A DNA stretch of 64,000 nucleotides from Bimastos eiseni. Lineage: Eukaryota > Annelida > Clitellata > Crassiclitellata > Lumbricidae. The DNA is taken from assembly GCA_959347315.1 (NCBI GenBank), contig OY365811.1, positions 35,898,441 through 35,962,440 of the forward strand, given 5' to 3'. Position 1 is the first letter of the stretch. Each line of letters begins with the position of its first letter. The notes beneath the pieces are model-generated. The model searched no databases and had not been told where the DNA came from. It was given only the letters and a program-made list of their open reading frames with translations. Shown here one piece after another: positions 45,401-57,602 of the stretch. A program made the position numbers and the translations under genes.

Positions 45401-48400
45401 CTGGAATTATTGCATTGGGCCCACGGTTGGCCACTAATGGCCATAACACACGTGACTTGGAAACAGTAGGTAGACAGCAGTGAACGGAAAACTTTGAAAA
45501 TTATGCTTCATGACGAAAACCTTTAAGCATGAATATGTCTGTTCCAGAATTCAAGAATTTTGACTCTTTACCGATTTTAGTTGTGTTTTTGCTTTAGACC
45601 CATGCCAGGGCTTTAACTGTACGTCCGGGGTTTGTCACGTGAACGCAAGGAGAGAAGCCGTGTGTCAATGTGATGACATTGTTTGCGCAAGGGATCTGGA
45701 ATTCATCTGTGCCAGCGACGGCAAAACTTACAACAGTGAGTGTGCGATGAAGAAAGAGTCATGCACATCACGAAAGAAGATTACCAAGGTTTTTGCTGGA
45801 AAGTGTCCTCAAGGTTAGTATGAAACAGTATTTATTACTTTTGCACCATAGATTTGTATGCTGCCTGGCAGGGAGAATTGCAATTCTTTTAATAGCAATA
45901 TTTTGATATTAAATTTTATTCTCTGGGTTATTTTTCAACTCCTGATGCCAGAAAATGGTAATACAACAATGATTGGTGATAGTTCTGCCCAGCGCTTTTT
46001 TTTCAAGAAAAGAATGTGCCGAAATGCATCTGTATCGTTGTAAGAAATTATGCTGAAATTATCTACCAAATAAATAATTTTTATAAGGCACAATGATCAC
46101 AATCTACACATTTAGGCCCTTTTACATATAAATTTTAGAATGTAAAAATTTTAATTGTAAAGTTTTATATCAAATTCAAGAGGTTTTGCACAACTAAGCT
46201 TATTATTTTTTAGTGATTGAACAAAGGTGTTGGAACGCCGTTCTCGTGCATTTGCTATAAAAAGTACTGGTTCTGCCAGATAGTAATGAATTCTATTCCA
46301 GAACTATTTTGAAATCATTTATATCTTGGGTAAAAATTATTATGACATTACTTGCATTGTTTTTATCATAATTATAATAATAACAATAGTAAGTGCAGGC
46401 AAAAACTCAGGCAAAAAGTTCTGATGCGTGATGATATCTACGAGGACCATTTCCTTCATTGGCTGCACTTCTATGACACATACAGAGATTTATTGATTAA
46501 TACAGAGATTATAATATTGGGTTAAATCTCTATCTCTGTGTCTCAAGTCATGTAGTAACTTGTGTATGCGTCATGTCTCAATTTATCAGTTCCATTAAAC
46601 GATCATTTTGCTTTTCATCTCGCCTTACTACAGGTTGCAATTAGAACGACTAAAAACTTTAATTAAACTTTCCATTCCTCATTTTCCATTGGTTTCCAAC
46701 TGTTCCTTCCATCTGTAGATTTTAATCCATGCCATGGCCTCAGGTGTAAGCCGTATGCCGAGTGCCAGGTGAACAACGCGAAGCGGTCATGTGTCTGTCC
46801 GGAAACGTGTGAATCTGCCTTTCGTCCGGTCTGTGGAAATGACAGAAAAACTTACGACAACGAATGTCATCTGCAAAGGCACTCGTGTATTTCTAATATA
46901 CCGATAGCTGTCGTACACGAGGGATTCTGTGGTTAGTTTCTAAAGTCTCCTTCTCTTTCTACTGGTTTATTTTAAATTTACAGAACATTTTAACAGTTCA
47001 AAGCGTCTTCAATATGTTTATATGCTTGTTAAAAAATTTGATGAGTTAAAATTAGTTGGTAAGTGAACATGTTATGAAAAGTTAAATAAAGTAAACATAT
47101 GCTAAAAGTGATATTGTAAACATATAATTATAATCTTCGTTAGTTGTTACATAGGTATAAAAGAGCAGACCTGCATAGTTTGTCTAAAGACTACAAAGTC
47201 TGAGTATAGAAATTCAAATTTGTCATTTTTAAGCCTTAACGAGTTTTATATAATGCTGCCGACAGATATTGAAAATAAAATTACCATTTTTAAGGCCTAG
47301 TTTAATTTCATTGTCTGTATGCTAATAAATGCTCCATTTTCGATTTAGTTTTGTGAAACCTTCTGGGAACAGACTCACTGAAGTCCCTCTCAGATCCCGA
47401 TTTTGCTCAGGTGCCCTTCAAGACCCTTGCCTACCACTCGGTTAAAAATATTGCCACTGCCCTGCCATTATCAAAGATTTTCCATATCTGGTTTATTAAT
47501 TTCAAACTGACACACCCCAGTATGATTATTGGTATGCCCCATGCAATCCGTTTTAAGGAGTTTAGTATGACTGGATAATTACAAGTTATTGCAGGTGTCT
47601 AATTCAAGTCTAATTCAACTGCAAGACAGTCATGCAGGTTGAAAGTCGACATAATGTTGCAAGTTACATAGTAAATACATTTTAAGAAGGTTAGGAACAG
47701 AGATGCATTATAGTAAATGCAGGATTTGAAATGGTCTTAAATGTTAGACAGTCATATTGATGAACAGAGAAATGTATTTAACGAATGAATGTGATTTTGT
47801 AGCTGAGAATAACCCCTGCGGTCAGCTGCGGTGCACTGGTGGAGCAGTCTGTGGCGTGATAAACGGTCAACCATCGTGCGTTTGTCCAACTTGTGCTCAG
47901 GAGTTTAACCCAGTAACCGGATTTTAACATGCACCATCATCAAAATCATATTTTGGTTATTTAAAAAAAAAATCTGTATTTTGCAAATTATTACTCTAGC
48001 AGTGCATTGTACCAGTATTGATTACTCACCACCATCGAATGTCAATGTGTTATTCAATGGTATTGAGCAATTGGGCATGAAGGACTTGCTCAAGGTCCTG
48101 ACAAACCATCGAACCCAGAGCAGACACAAATCTGCACAATCTGCATTGCAAGTCAAACACTCAAGCCATTGAGGATGCCACATGACAGAGTATGCAAAAC
48201 ATTGCACATGTTATATGCTTAGGTTGAATTTTGGTACATTGAAGTTTGTGTAGCTATGTGAACGAAACCTGTGTCACTTGCAAAGGACAATTCAGACTTT
48301 CTAACAGCAGTCTTAGTCAATGGTTCTCCACATTAGTTGAGTTGCTTCACTTAAATCACAATGATATACCTTTTTGTACAGGTATTTGTACATCATCATC

Positions 48401-51400
48401 ATTATTGTTATTGTTATTGTTATTGTTATTGTTATTATTTCAAAATTTCTAACACCCACATAATCACACAGGAGTGTGAATCTTACACTGAATATGATGT
48501 TTTTTCATTGTAATTATTATCTTTAAATTTCTAAAGCTCTTTTTAGAAGCTTTGTAATGGGCACGTAGTATTCACAAGGGCTGCATCACACTGCAGGATT
48601 TGTACAATGATACCTAGTGGAAGTTCAAGTTTTTAAGCCCCTCTGAAATCACTAGTTTTTGGTTTAAGTTGTGTTAAGTTAGCTATGAACAGAACAGAAC
48701 GCTAATCGTTATGAAAATGACGCTTTGATAAATGTTAAACTATGAGATGATATGACAGCTGTTTTAATCATGTCATTTACATTTAAACCATGGTATAAGA
48801 AACTGTTGAAATTGTTGTCTTTCCTTGCTGCTGATCTTAGGTCTGTGGAAGCAATGGCATTTCATATTCGAGTGAATGCAGTTTGAAAGCAGAAAGCTGT
48901 CATAGGAAGGAGAACATTGCTGTGAAGCACAAAGGACTCTGTAGTAAGACACTTAAGTAAATGCTTCTTAAAAAACCGTCAATTGTGTTTCATAGTCTTA
49001 GATCTAGGTCACTTCGTCTATGATCTTTACATTTCAAGAATTGAACTTTTTACTGTTTTGTACTTTCTAGTTTGACAATTATTTTGGCCATTATGTAACT
49101 GCATTTAGTATCCATTACAGTTAACAGCTTAGGTATAGCATTTGTGAGCTCTGACTGCTCTTGTTTCTTCACCCAACTGTCCAGTTTATGTTTGGAAGTT
49201 TAGGATATTAAAAGTCAGTGAAGATATTAATTAGTTCCACTGGTAGCACGTAGCAGTGATCCAACCGCTTTCTGGCTGAAAAGGAATTTTCTAATGTCTT
49301 ATCACCTGCTGAAATAAACATCAGACTCTATCCCCGGTGGCTGTAGATTAGTGTCTCTTATAAGGACCCTATATTCATTTCCGATTACGATTACAATACT
49401 TTGTTAAGTGTCAGGAAATGTTGGTATGATATTTTTTTTGTATTTTCTATAGGTTCTTGTGAGAAGAAATGTGCCTTCTATGCTGAATGTCAATTAGACA
49501 GTCACAATGTTGCTCAGTGCATTTGTCCCATGTTCTGTGTTCAGGTACATAATGACAAAGTCAACTCTAGAACAGATCCTAGGATACCAAATCATATTCT
49601 ATTTCAAAATTCAACATAAAGTAACTTAAATGTTTGAATAAACTAGAAACCTAATAAATGATCAATATTCAGAATTATAAATGGCTTGCCTTTCTGTGAA
49701 GTTAGTTGCTTTGAAATTGGTTGTTGAAAAGCGATTAAGATACCGTAGCATACAAGACGTAACATAAGAATAAGATAAAATAGAAGTTTGAGACTTTTTA
49801 TTTCAGATGCTGGTACAAACTCTTTAAGCATAAGAATTTTTTAGGGGGATTTCTTGACCTTCTATGTAAAATTTCTCTGGTTATAGACTTTTTGTCGCTT
49901 ATTTAATTTAATTTCAGTGTCAATAGAAGCCAACATATCGTCATCTCTTGTCAGTCTTGTGTTGAATCTGTGTTAGGTCAAGAGTGAGGTGTGTGGAACA
50001 GATGGCATGACATACACTAATGAATGTGAATTGAGAATTGCATCTTGCTCTTCAAGGAAGTCGATTGCCATTGCTTCGGAAGGGTCTTGTGGTTAGTCGT
50101 TCATTCTCAGTTGCCTCGTAACTCTGAATTTCAGTGGTCTTCATCGCACGTCAGGCGATGAATCTTTAGACCTTGAGACAATCCTTCGAAGTTTGAATTT
50201 AGTTAAATTATAATATTCGTTTATTTGATTCAAATAAACAAACCGCATTATGATTACATGAAATACTAGGAACACAGGTTAAATAAGAGTCGATTTGATA
50301 ACAGTATGGCAACCTGTTAGCAAGTAAGTAAGTAAATATATTCTCCACTTGCAAGCACACAATGGAACACACAGCAAGAGAATTATTTTATTACATGGAA
50401 TTGATAATAGTAGGTAATTCCTCTGTTCTTTGTGCCTGTGTTTCATTTGATGACTTGTAGTGTCATTTTCATTATTCGCAAGGCATTACTAGGTTTTGGC
50501 TTCAAGGGAAGCTGAGGTAATGATCATCTGTTGGAAAACCCAGTTGATATCTATTGGATCAGGGAGTGTCAGGCAATGGTGGATAAGGAAGTTTGAAACA
50601 GATGAGTCTTGGATAAATGCATGTCTGGGACATTTCAAGAGAGACAGTTGAACAAGTTTCTTATGTTTGTCTCGACCACTTGACCGATGCGATGTCCTGC
50701 CCTTCAGCCAACTTTATGACTGTCCCCTCTTCTGTAGTTGACATAGTTTCACTTCCTTTGCTCAGGGATTGCCTTTAAAACATCAAAACATATTCTTGTG
50801 AAATGTTACCTGGACTTGCCAGCATTAAGTCTATTAAATACTGATGCAATTATCTGTCATGGTTCCAACAATGAGAGGCAAAGACGAGTTTTACGATCTA
50901 ACCTTGAGAGGCGGCTGTATGTGTGAAGTGTTGGCGACTTCATTTTCTTAGCCTCGGCACGTCGGGCTGGTGCAATGCCCTCTCCCTCGCCAGCTGTGTT
51001 GAGCTGAAATGGAAACATCTGCCTATCCCACGAGAGAGGCAGTCCAGCAATCTATACTCTAGATTGTTGCACTCAATATACTCTAACTTTTGTCATTCTA
51101 CTTCTTCTTCATCTTCTGCCGATGAGCAGGTTTGTGACATGGACGATTCTTGTCTCGTCTTCCTTTTTCTGTAAATCATTCAGTTACTTGCTTTCCTCTT
51201 TGTAGTTGTATAAGGTTCTCCATTATCCAGGTCACTTAGCATGTTCAGTCTTTTCCTTCCTCTTGTTGCCTTCCAGCATCCTTCCCTCCAGTACTGTCAG
51301 CAGCCGCAGACTCCCTTTCCTGAATATATGTCCAAGCCAGAGGTGTTTTCTGTTTTCAATTAATTGTAGCAAAACTCTCTCCAGTACCTTCTCGTTGATA

Positions 51401-54400
51401 CTTTTTCTTTCCGAGCAATTTACATCATTTTTCCACCAAATCCTCATTTCAACTCTCTTTCTATCCGCCCCCTTAATTGCCCAGCACTCTGCAGCATATT
51501 TTGCCACTGGCCGTAATGTCATTATAATGAAAATATTTAAAATTTTTTTAGACATGTGTGCCAACATCAAGTGTCGTCGAGGAGCGAGGTGTGAGAGGAG
51601 CAAATGCATTTGCCCTCGCCTCTGTCCAGAAACCAGAGCTCCAGTCTGTGCCAGCAATGGAAATACATATGCCAACGAGTGCATGATGCGCCAGAGTGGT
51701 TGTCAGATGGCCGTTGATCTGGAAGTCGTTCAGAATGGCGAATGTGACGATCTATCTGAATCAGGGTCTGGATCAGGAGGTAATTCATTTCCTTTTAGTA
51801 CATGTATTAAGCTCACTGCCTACATATATCTAACATTATACCTCAATACCATGAATGGAGACATTTGTTCTTAACCATCTGGGAGTATTATCCATCCCCA
51901 ACATGTTATTGCTCTGTATAGTTACCATGATAATTTCGCCTCACACCTGTCATGCACCACAAGAAGTAACACAAGAAATTTATTGAAAGCCATTATTAAT
52001 CAAATCTCAATAACATAATTTTTATTCCATGCGTTATATGTAATTTACAGTTTTCAATAGGAAGAGTGAAGGGGTACTCAGAAGAAAACTACAAATCAAC
52101 ATGGCTCCTATTTCAAATGAAAGTTTATCTTAAATAATATAAGTTTTATGGTAAGCCTCTGATTGCAGTCTCTGTGTAATACAGTATGTGTGTATGTATG
52201 TATGTATGTATGTATGTATGTATGTATGTATATATACATACATATATGTATATACCTGGCTATCATGTGGATCTTGTTATAACAGCACAACAGTTGCTGA
52301 ACCATTGTTATATAACAGATTTTAATTGGTGCAACATTTTCAGTTGTTACAGATAGATATCTGATCGCCTTTCAATGTAGTTTTGATTAATTCCTTTTGT
52401 TTATCTGTTGTATCGAATCAGTCGAAGCAGACGGATGTCAAGAGTCGACGTGTCTGTTCGGTGGTGTCTGCGCGGTCGATTCAAGTGGATTTGCAGAGTG
52501 CAGATGCAGTTTCACTTGCCCTGCTCTTAGGTATTTATTAAGGCTGATTAGATTCATTGGTCTGGAGGAGGAGATGAGGAGGAGGAGTGAGGATTCATTT
52601 TACCTCATTTAAAAACAATGACATCTGATGTGTCATGAGGTCACACTAGGTTGTCACATTTACTGAAACTGCAGTGAAAATGTTGATCTGTCAAATGAGC
52701 CTGGTCAAAGTTCAACAGGTCATAGAAATTACAGGCACGGCTTTTATGAGGAGCAATTTGTAAAGATTAATCTTTTATGTTTGAACCTGAATGACTTTTG
52801 AAAAAATGACTGAGACGAGCTTTATAATCCGTAAATGGAATAGAATAGAATAGAAAGTGTCTATAATGTTTATGATTATTTATTATTTAATTACTGCTAT
52901 ATCTTTGCCCATCCTTAGATGGTTACAATTTGTTAAGATGTCCTCCACCTCTCCCCATCTGTCTTTTTCCTCCACCTTCTCATCTCACTCCTCGTCATCC
53001 TCTTCCTCCACTACCTCCTCCACCTCTCCTCTCCATCCACCTCCTCCTCTGCCATCTTCCTCCTCTTCCTCCATTACCTCTTTCTCCATATCCTCTTCCA
53101 CATTGTGGTGTTCTTCCACAACCTCCTCCTGCACAGTCTCCTCTTTCTCCACCTGATTGAATGTTTGATAGATATTATTAGAAATGTGATGATTCCATTG
53201 AAACATGACTGCTGTGTATTACAGGCAGACAGTTTGTGGGTCTGATGGTAGGACTTACGGAAGCGAGTGTCTGATGAAAGAGATGTCTTGTAAGATGCAG
53301 AGAGAGATCATTGAACAGTCAGTCGACAATTGTGAAGGTATTTAATGCACTTAAGTTGTAGTAGTAGTAGGTGGAGTACTAGTAGTAGTAGTAGTAGTAG
53401 TAGGAGTAGTAGTAGTGGTAGTCGTTTTGTGGTCGTTTTATTTCTTCAAAGGCATCATCATCATAATGTCAAACATATTGGTTCATGGTAAGGTAAAACA
53501 TTGGTCTTCTATGGTGTCTCCAAGAGAAATTAGATTTTAAAACCAGCCTTTTAAAATTTAACTTAAATTTATAAATGCTGGTTTTTTCCAATCGATTGGA
53601 AGGTCGATAGTTGCAACCGTTTGTATTGTGAGGCTTGAATTTTGACCAAGACAGTAAAGCTTGCAAGTTGTTGATTTTTTTAAGATATCGTTGAAGAGCT
53701 GTGTGAGGGAACAGTGAAACTGATTGACCCCGTGACGAGGAAGGACTACAACTGCAGTGGAGGTTGGGAGGTGTGTCCCGCTGGCAGCTACTGCCATAAG
53801 ATGACATCTGGTGCAAAATGCTGTCAAGAAGGTATCGCTTCATTTGTGTTCCTCCATTGACCATCCCATGGACTTATGGATGATTGTGATACTATCTATC
53901 TATGTAATTTATATAGCACCCTCAAAGATAACTATTCAGAGGCCAAACCAAAGAGGAAAATCTTAAGGAGATTATAGAAAGAGCTGGATGTGAAAACTGA
54001 TTGACCTCATAATGAGCGCCTTGCATGGCTGCCAACAGTTAAAATTGTACTCCTGTAATAACTTGTTAGCATTCATTCATACTGTGTTTGTAATCATCCT
54101 GTGGTTTGTCAGTTTGAAATTAAATGGAAATTATTATTATTATCAGACTGGTACTTCGGTAGGTAGAGAACACAGGTCAGAGGGGAAGCTGTTCCTAACA
54201 GAGGGACCCACAATTGTATCACAAAATAAATACAATACCTGACTTCAAAGCAAGGATTTATGTTTTTTAAGAAAAAACAATATGTGGTTCCGGATTATGA
54301 CAGCCTTGTTTTCATTGTTTTGCTGTTTTCATTTTGAATTTGTCTGTTTATGTGTTTAGGGCTGCATGCAGCTATCAGTTAAGTCGCAGTTATACTTGTT

Positions 54401-55000
54401 GCAGACCATACAAGGCTTCTTTGTGATTTATTATTTATTATCATGTGTGGTTGTAGACATGCCAATATCCAGCTGTTGGGACACGCCATTCGGATGTTGC
54501 GCTGATAATGCAACTGTTGCACCAGGACCTCTTCAACGTGGTTGCCCTGGTAAGAATCCACCAGAACTGTGTTTGTTTCTGTCATTTACTTGTGTCTATT
54601 TTCTCCTCATCCTATTTCTCCTCCTCTTTCTCTGTCTGTCTCTATAGTTCTCTGTCTCTCTCTATAGTTCTCTGTCTGTCTCTATAGTTCTCTGTCTCTC
54701 TCTATAGTTCTCTGTCTGTCTCTATAGTTCTCTGTCTCTCTCTATAGTTCTCTGTCTCTCTCTATAGTTCTCTGTCTGTCTCTATAGTTCTCTGTCTCTC
54801 TCTATAGTTCTCTGTCTGTCTCTATAGTTCTCTGTCTCTCTCTATAGTTCTCTGTCTGTCTCTATAGTTCTCTGTCTCTCTCTATAGTTCTCTGTCTGTC
54901 TCTATAGTTCCCTGTCTGTCTGTCCGTCCGTCTTTCTTCCTGTCCGTCCGTCTGTCCGCCCGCCCACCAGACCGCCCGCTAGCCCGTCCGTCTGTCAGTC

Positions 55001-55031
<31 letters not shown>

Positions 55032-57571
55032 GGTCTATCTGTCTCTCTATCTACCCCACTCATATGTCTCATTGTTCAATCATTTCTATTTGTCATCAAC
55101 ATTATCAGAGTAATCAGGAATGCAGATGGTAATAGTACTAGAGAGGAGGAAGACTTCAATGTTAATGATACATAACAGAAGAAATGTAGAAATGATCTAA
55201 GTTGTTATTACAAGAGGATTCATGAATTTCACTGAGGCCTTGAACAGGCCATTGAAATTGTACACCACATCTAAACTAACAAATCAGTATTCAATAGGCT
55301 TGCAAACCGAGGATATAATGGCAAGATGCCATTAGGTCATGTCCATTCAACTGGAACATTGCCTGGCACCTGTTTCTGTCTGTCTGTAGGGTTCTGCAAC
55401 TGCAATCCTCTGGGGTCCCTGAGTTCCACTTGTGATCCCACATCCAGACAGTGCACTTGTAAGCCAGGTGTTGCTGGTCTGAAATGTGATCGATGTCATC
55501 CTGGCCATTGGCGTCTGCCATATAACAAGGAGAACAGTGGCTGCTTATGTAAGTCCTTGTTGGAGATACATTATGAATCTGAAAGAATCTGTGTGTGGGT
55601 GTGTGCGTGTGTGTGGGTGCATTGATACAAATAATATGACTTTGTTGGTGTCGTGTGGCCAAACAGGTAACAAATCATCAGCTTCACTCAACATCTCTAG
55701 ACAACGATTTTGATTCAGTGCTCATGAATAAGCTGGTGCTCTGCACTTAGCTTTAGAGAGCAAGCTATAAATTTGGAGTTTACAGTTACTGTTATGAGAC
55801 TGTTGCAACCTAGATTTGAATGCTAGGTCAATGGTATGATTTGAACGTCTTTTCTAATAATTATATTCCAACAGCGCATTACCATGGAGATCATCGTCAT
55901 GATCATAAGCTATTGAAGAGGAGAAGAGCAATCCCTTATGCCAGCCTTGAGGCAGCTATGGGTGTGAAGTTCTAGCGACTTCATTTCCTGAGCCTTGGCA
56001 TATGAGGACCGGTGGTCATTCCTCTCCCTCACTGTTTCATCTCCCATGGTCAGTGCTCTGATTATAGCTGAGTTGGCTAGAGTTCCGAGGAGAAGCAGAA
56101 AGCATGAGACAGATTTGTACTCTTAAAATAAGCCTTATAAGTTGGGCAAATGAGTTTGAACAGTAGAGAACCCTCTCCCTTCGTGTGTTTGAGAGACGAG
56201 ATATCGGTAGTACTGCATCTTCTCATCGATCTCTCCGATCTCTTGAGTCTTGACTGGTCTGGAGTCTTTGTCCCATGAGCTAGGACCACCATTGCTCAAG
56301 CTCTATTCTCGGCAACCATTGGATCTTCTTTGTTGAATGCCCTTCTCTCCACTCTGCAGGAGATGTTCCTCTCCCTCTCCTTATCTAAATTCCTCTCTCC
56401 TCTTAAAACCTGTTTCTTCTCTCGATGTCCTCGCGCTGGGAATGCCACTGATTGGCCATGGCTGTGAGTGAAGAAATAACTAATTAGTAATTGCAATACA
56501 ATTACAGTTAGAAAGTTCTTATTGGAGATGAAGATGTGACGACTTCTTGTTATGTTGTGACCAGCCTGTGACTGCAGTCCAGTGGGGTCACTGAGAGATG
56601 ACTGTGACAAGTGGACTGGACGCTGTCTATGTCGCCAAGGCTTCACTGGTGCGAAATGCAACATGTGCCCGAATGGACAATCGCTTGGACCACACGGCTG
56701 TTCCAGTATGTGTAGCTATCATTTTCATTTATATAATTAATACGAATATTAATTGCTATAGTGAGAGTGTATACTGCATCAGGCATCTGCTGATGGTACA
56801 AAAAACCAAAGCCATTGTCAGACCTGTGAGCGTCTGATTAATCGCCCCACTGAGAAGAGAGGCAGCTTATTTTATGGATACTCCTGGATGCTTACCGTCA
56901 TCTGTATGTATGCACTCTATATATGCATGTATGATATACCTTTGCATCTGTGTATGTATGGATGGATGGATGAATAGACAGATAGATTGATGAATTGATG
57001 GAAGAATGAATGCATGGATGGATTGAAGGGTTGGTGTGAATGTGTGAGTGGGTGAATCAGTAAATTGATGCTCTGCCTCTTGTTCAGGTGAATCCAACGG
57101 TTCGTTGTTGTCATGTGCGAATGTCAGTTGTGCTCATGGAGCCATATGTCGACTGGAGAAGGGCGTTCCTCGGTGCATCTGTCGTTTCGTCTGTCCTAAA
57201 ATGGACCTTGCCGACCCTCTGCAGTCCGTCTGTGGTTCTGACGAACAGACCTACGGGTCGTCCTGTCAGCTCGAGTCCTTTGCCTGTCGAACACGGCAAA
57301 ACATCTCCATCGCATTTCAGGGACATTGTTCGAGTGAGTGGAAGCTGTTGCTGCTGCTTTCTTCATCCTTAGGTTGAAGCATGGTTTAATATAATGTTAG
57401 ATATGAATGTATGTATAGACTCTTACTGTAGCGCATTTTAAATACCTCACAAAGCTCTGTGTGAGCCAATCTCTGTCTGTGTGTGTTCGTGTGTGTGTGT
57501 GTGTGTGTTTGTCTGTGTGTGTGTGTGTTTGTCTGTGTGTGTGTGTGTGTGTTTGTCTGTGTGTGTGTGTG

Positions 57572-57602
<31 letters not shown>

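Noticed and set aside
51206..51551. N-terminal extension of the 222-codon frame before Kazal 7
   Set aside because: This part is intronic antisense LINE sequence; the exon begins at the acceptor before 51552.
52857..53206. Ser/Pro-rich plus frame and Glu-rich minus frame
   Set aside because: Low-complexity CT tract inside an agrin intron; no splice or domain support.
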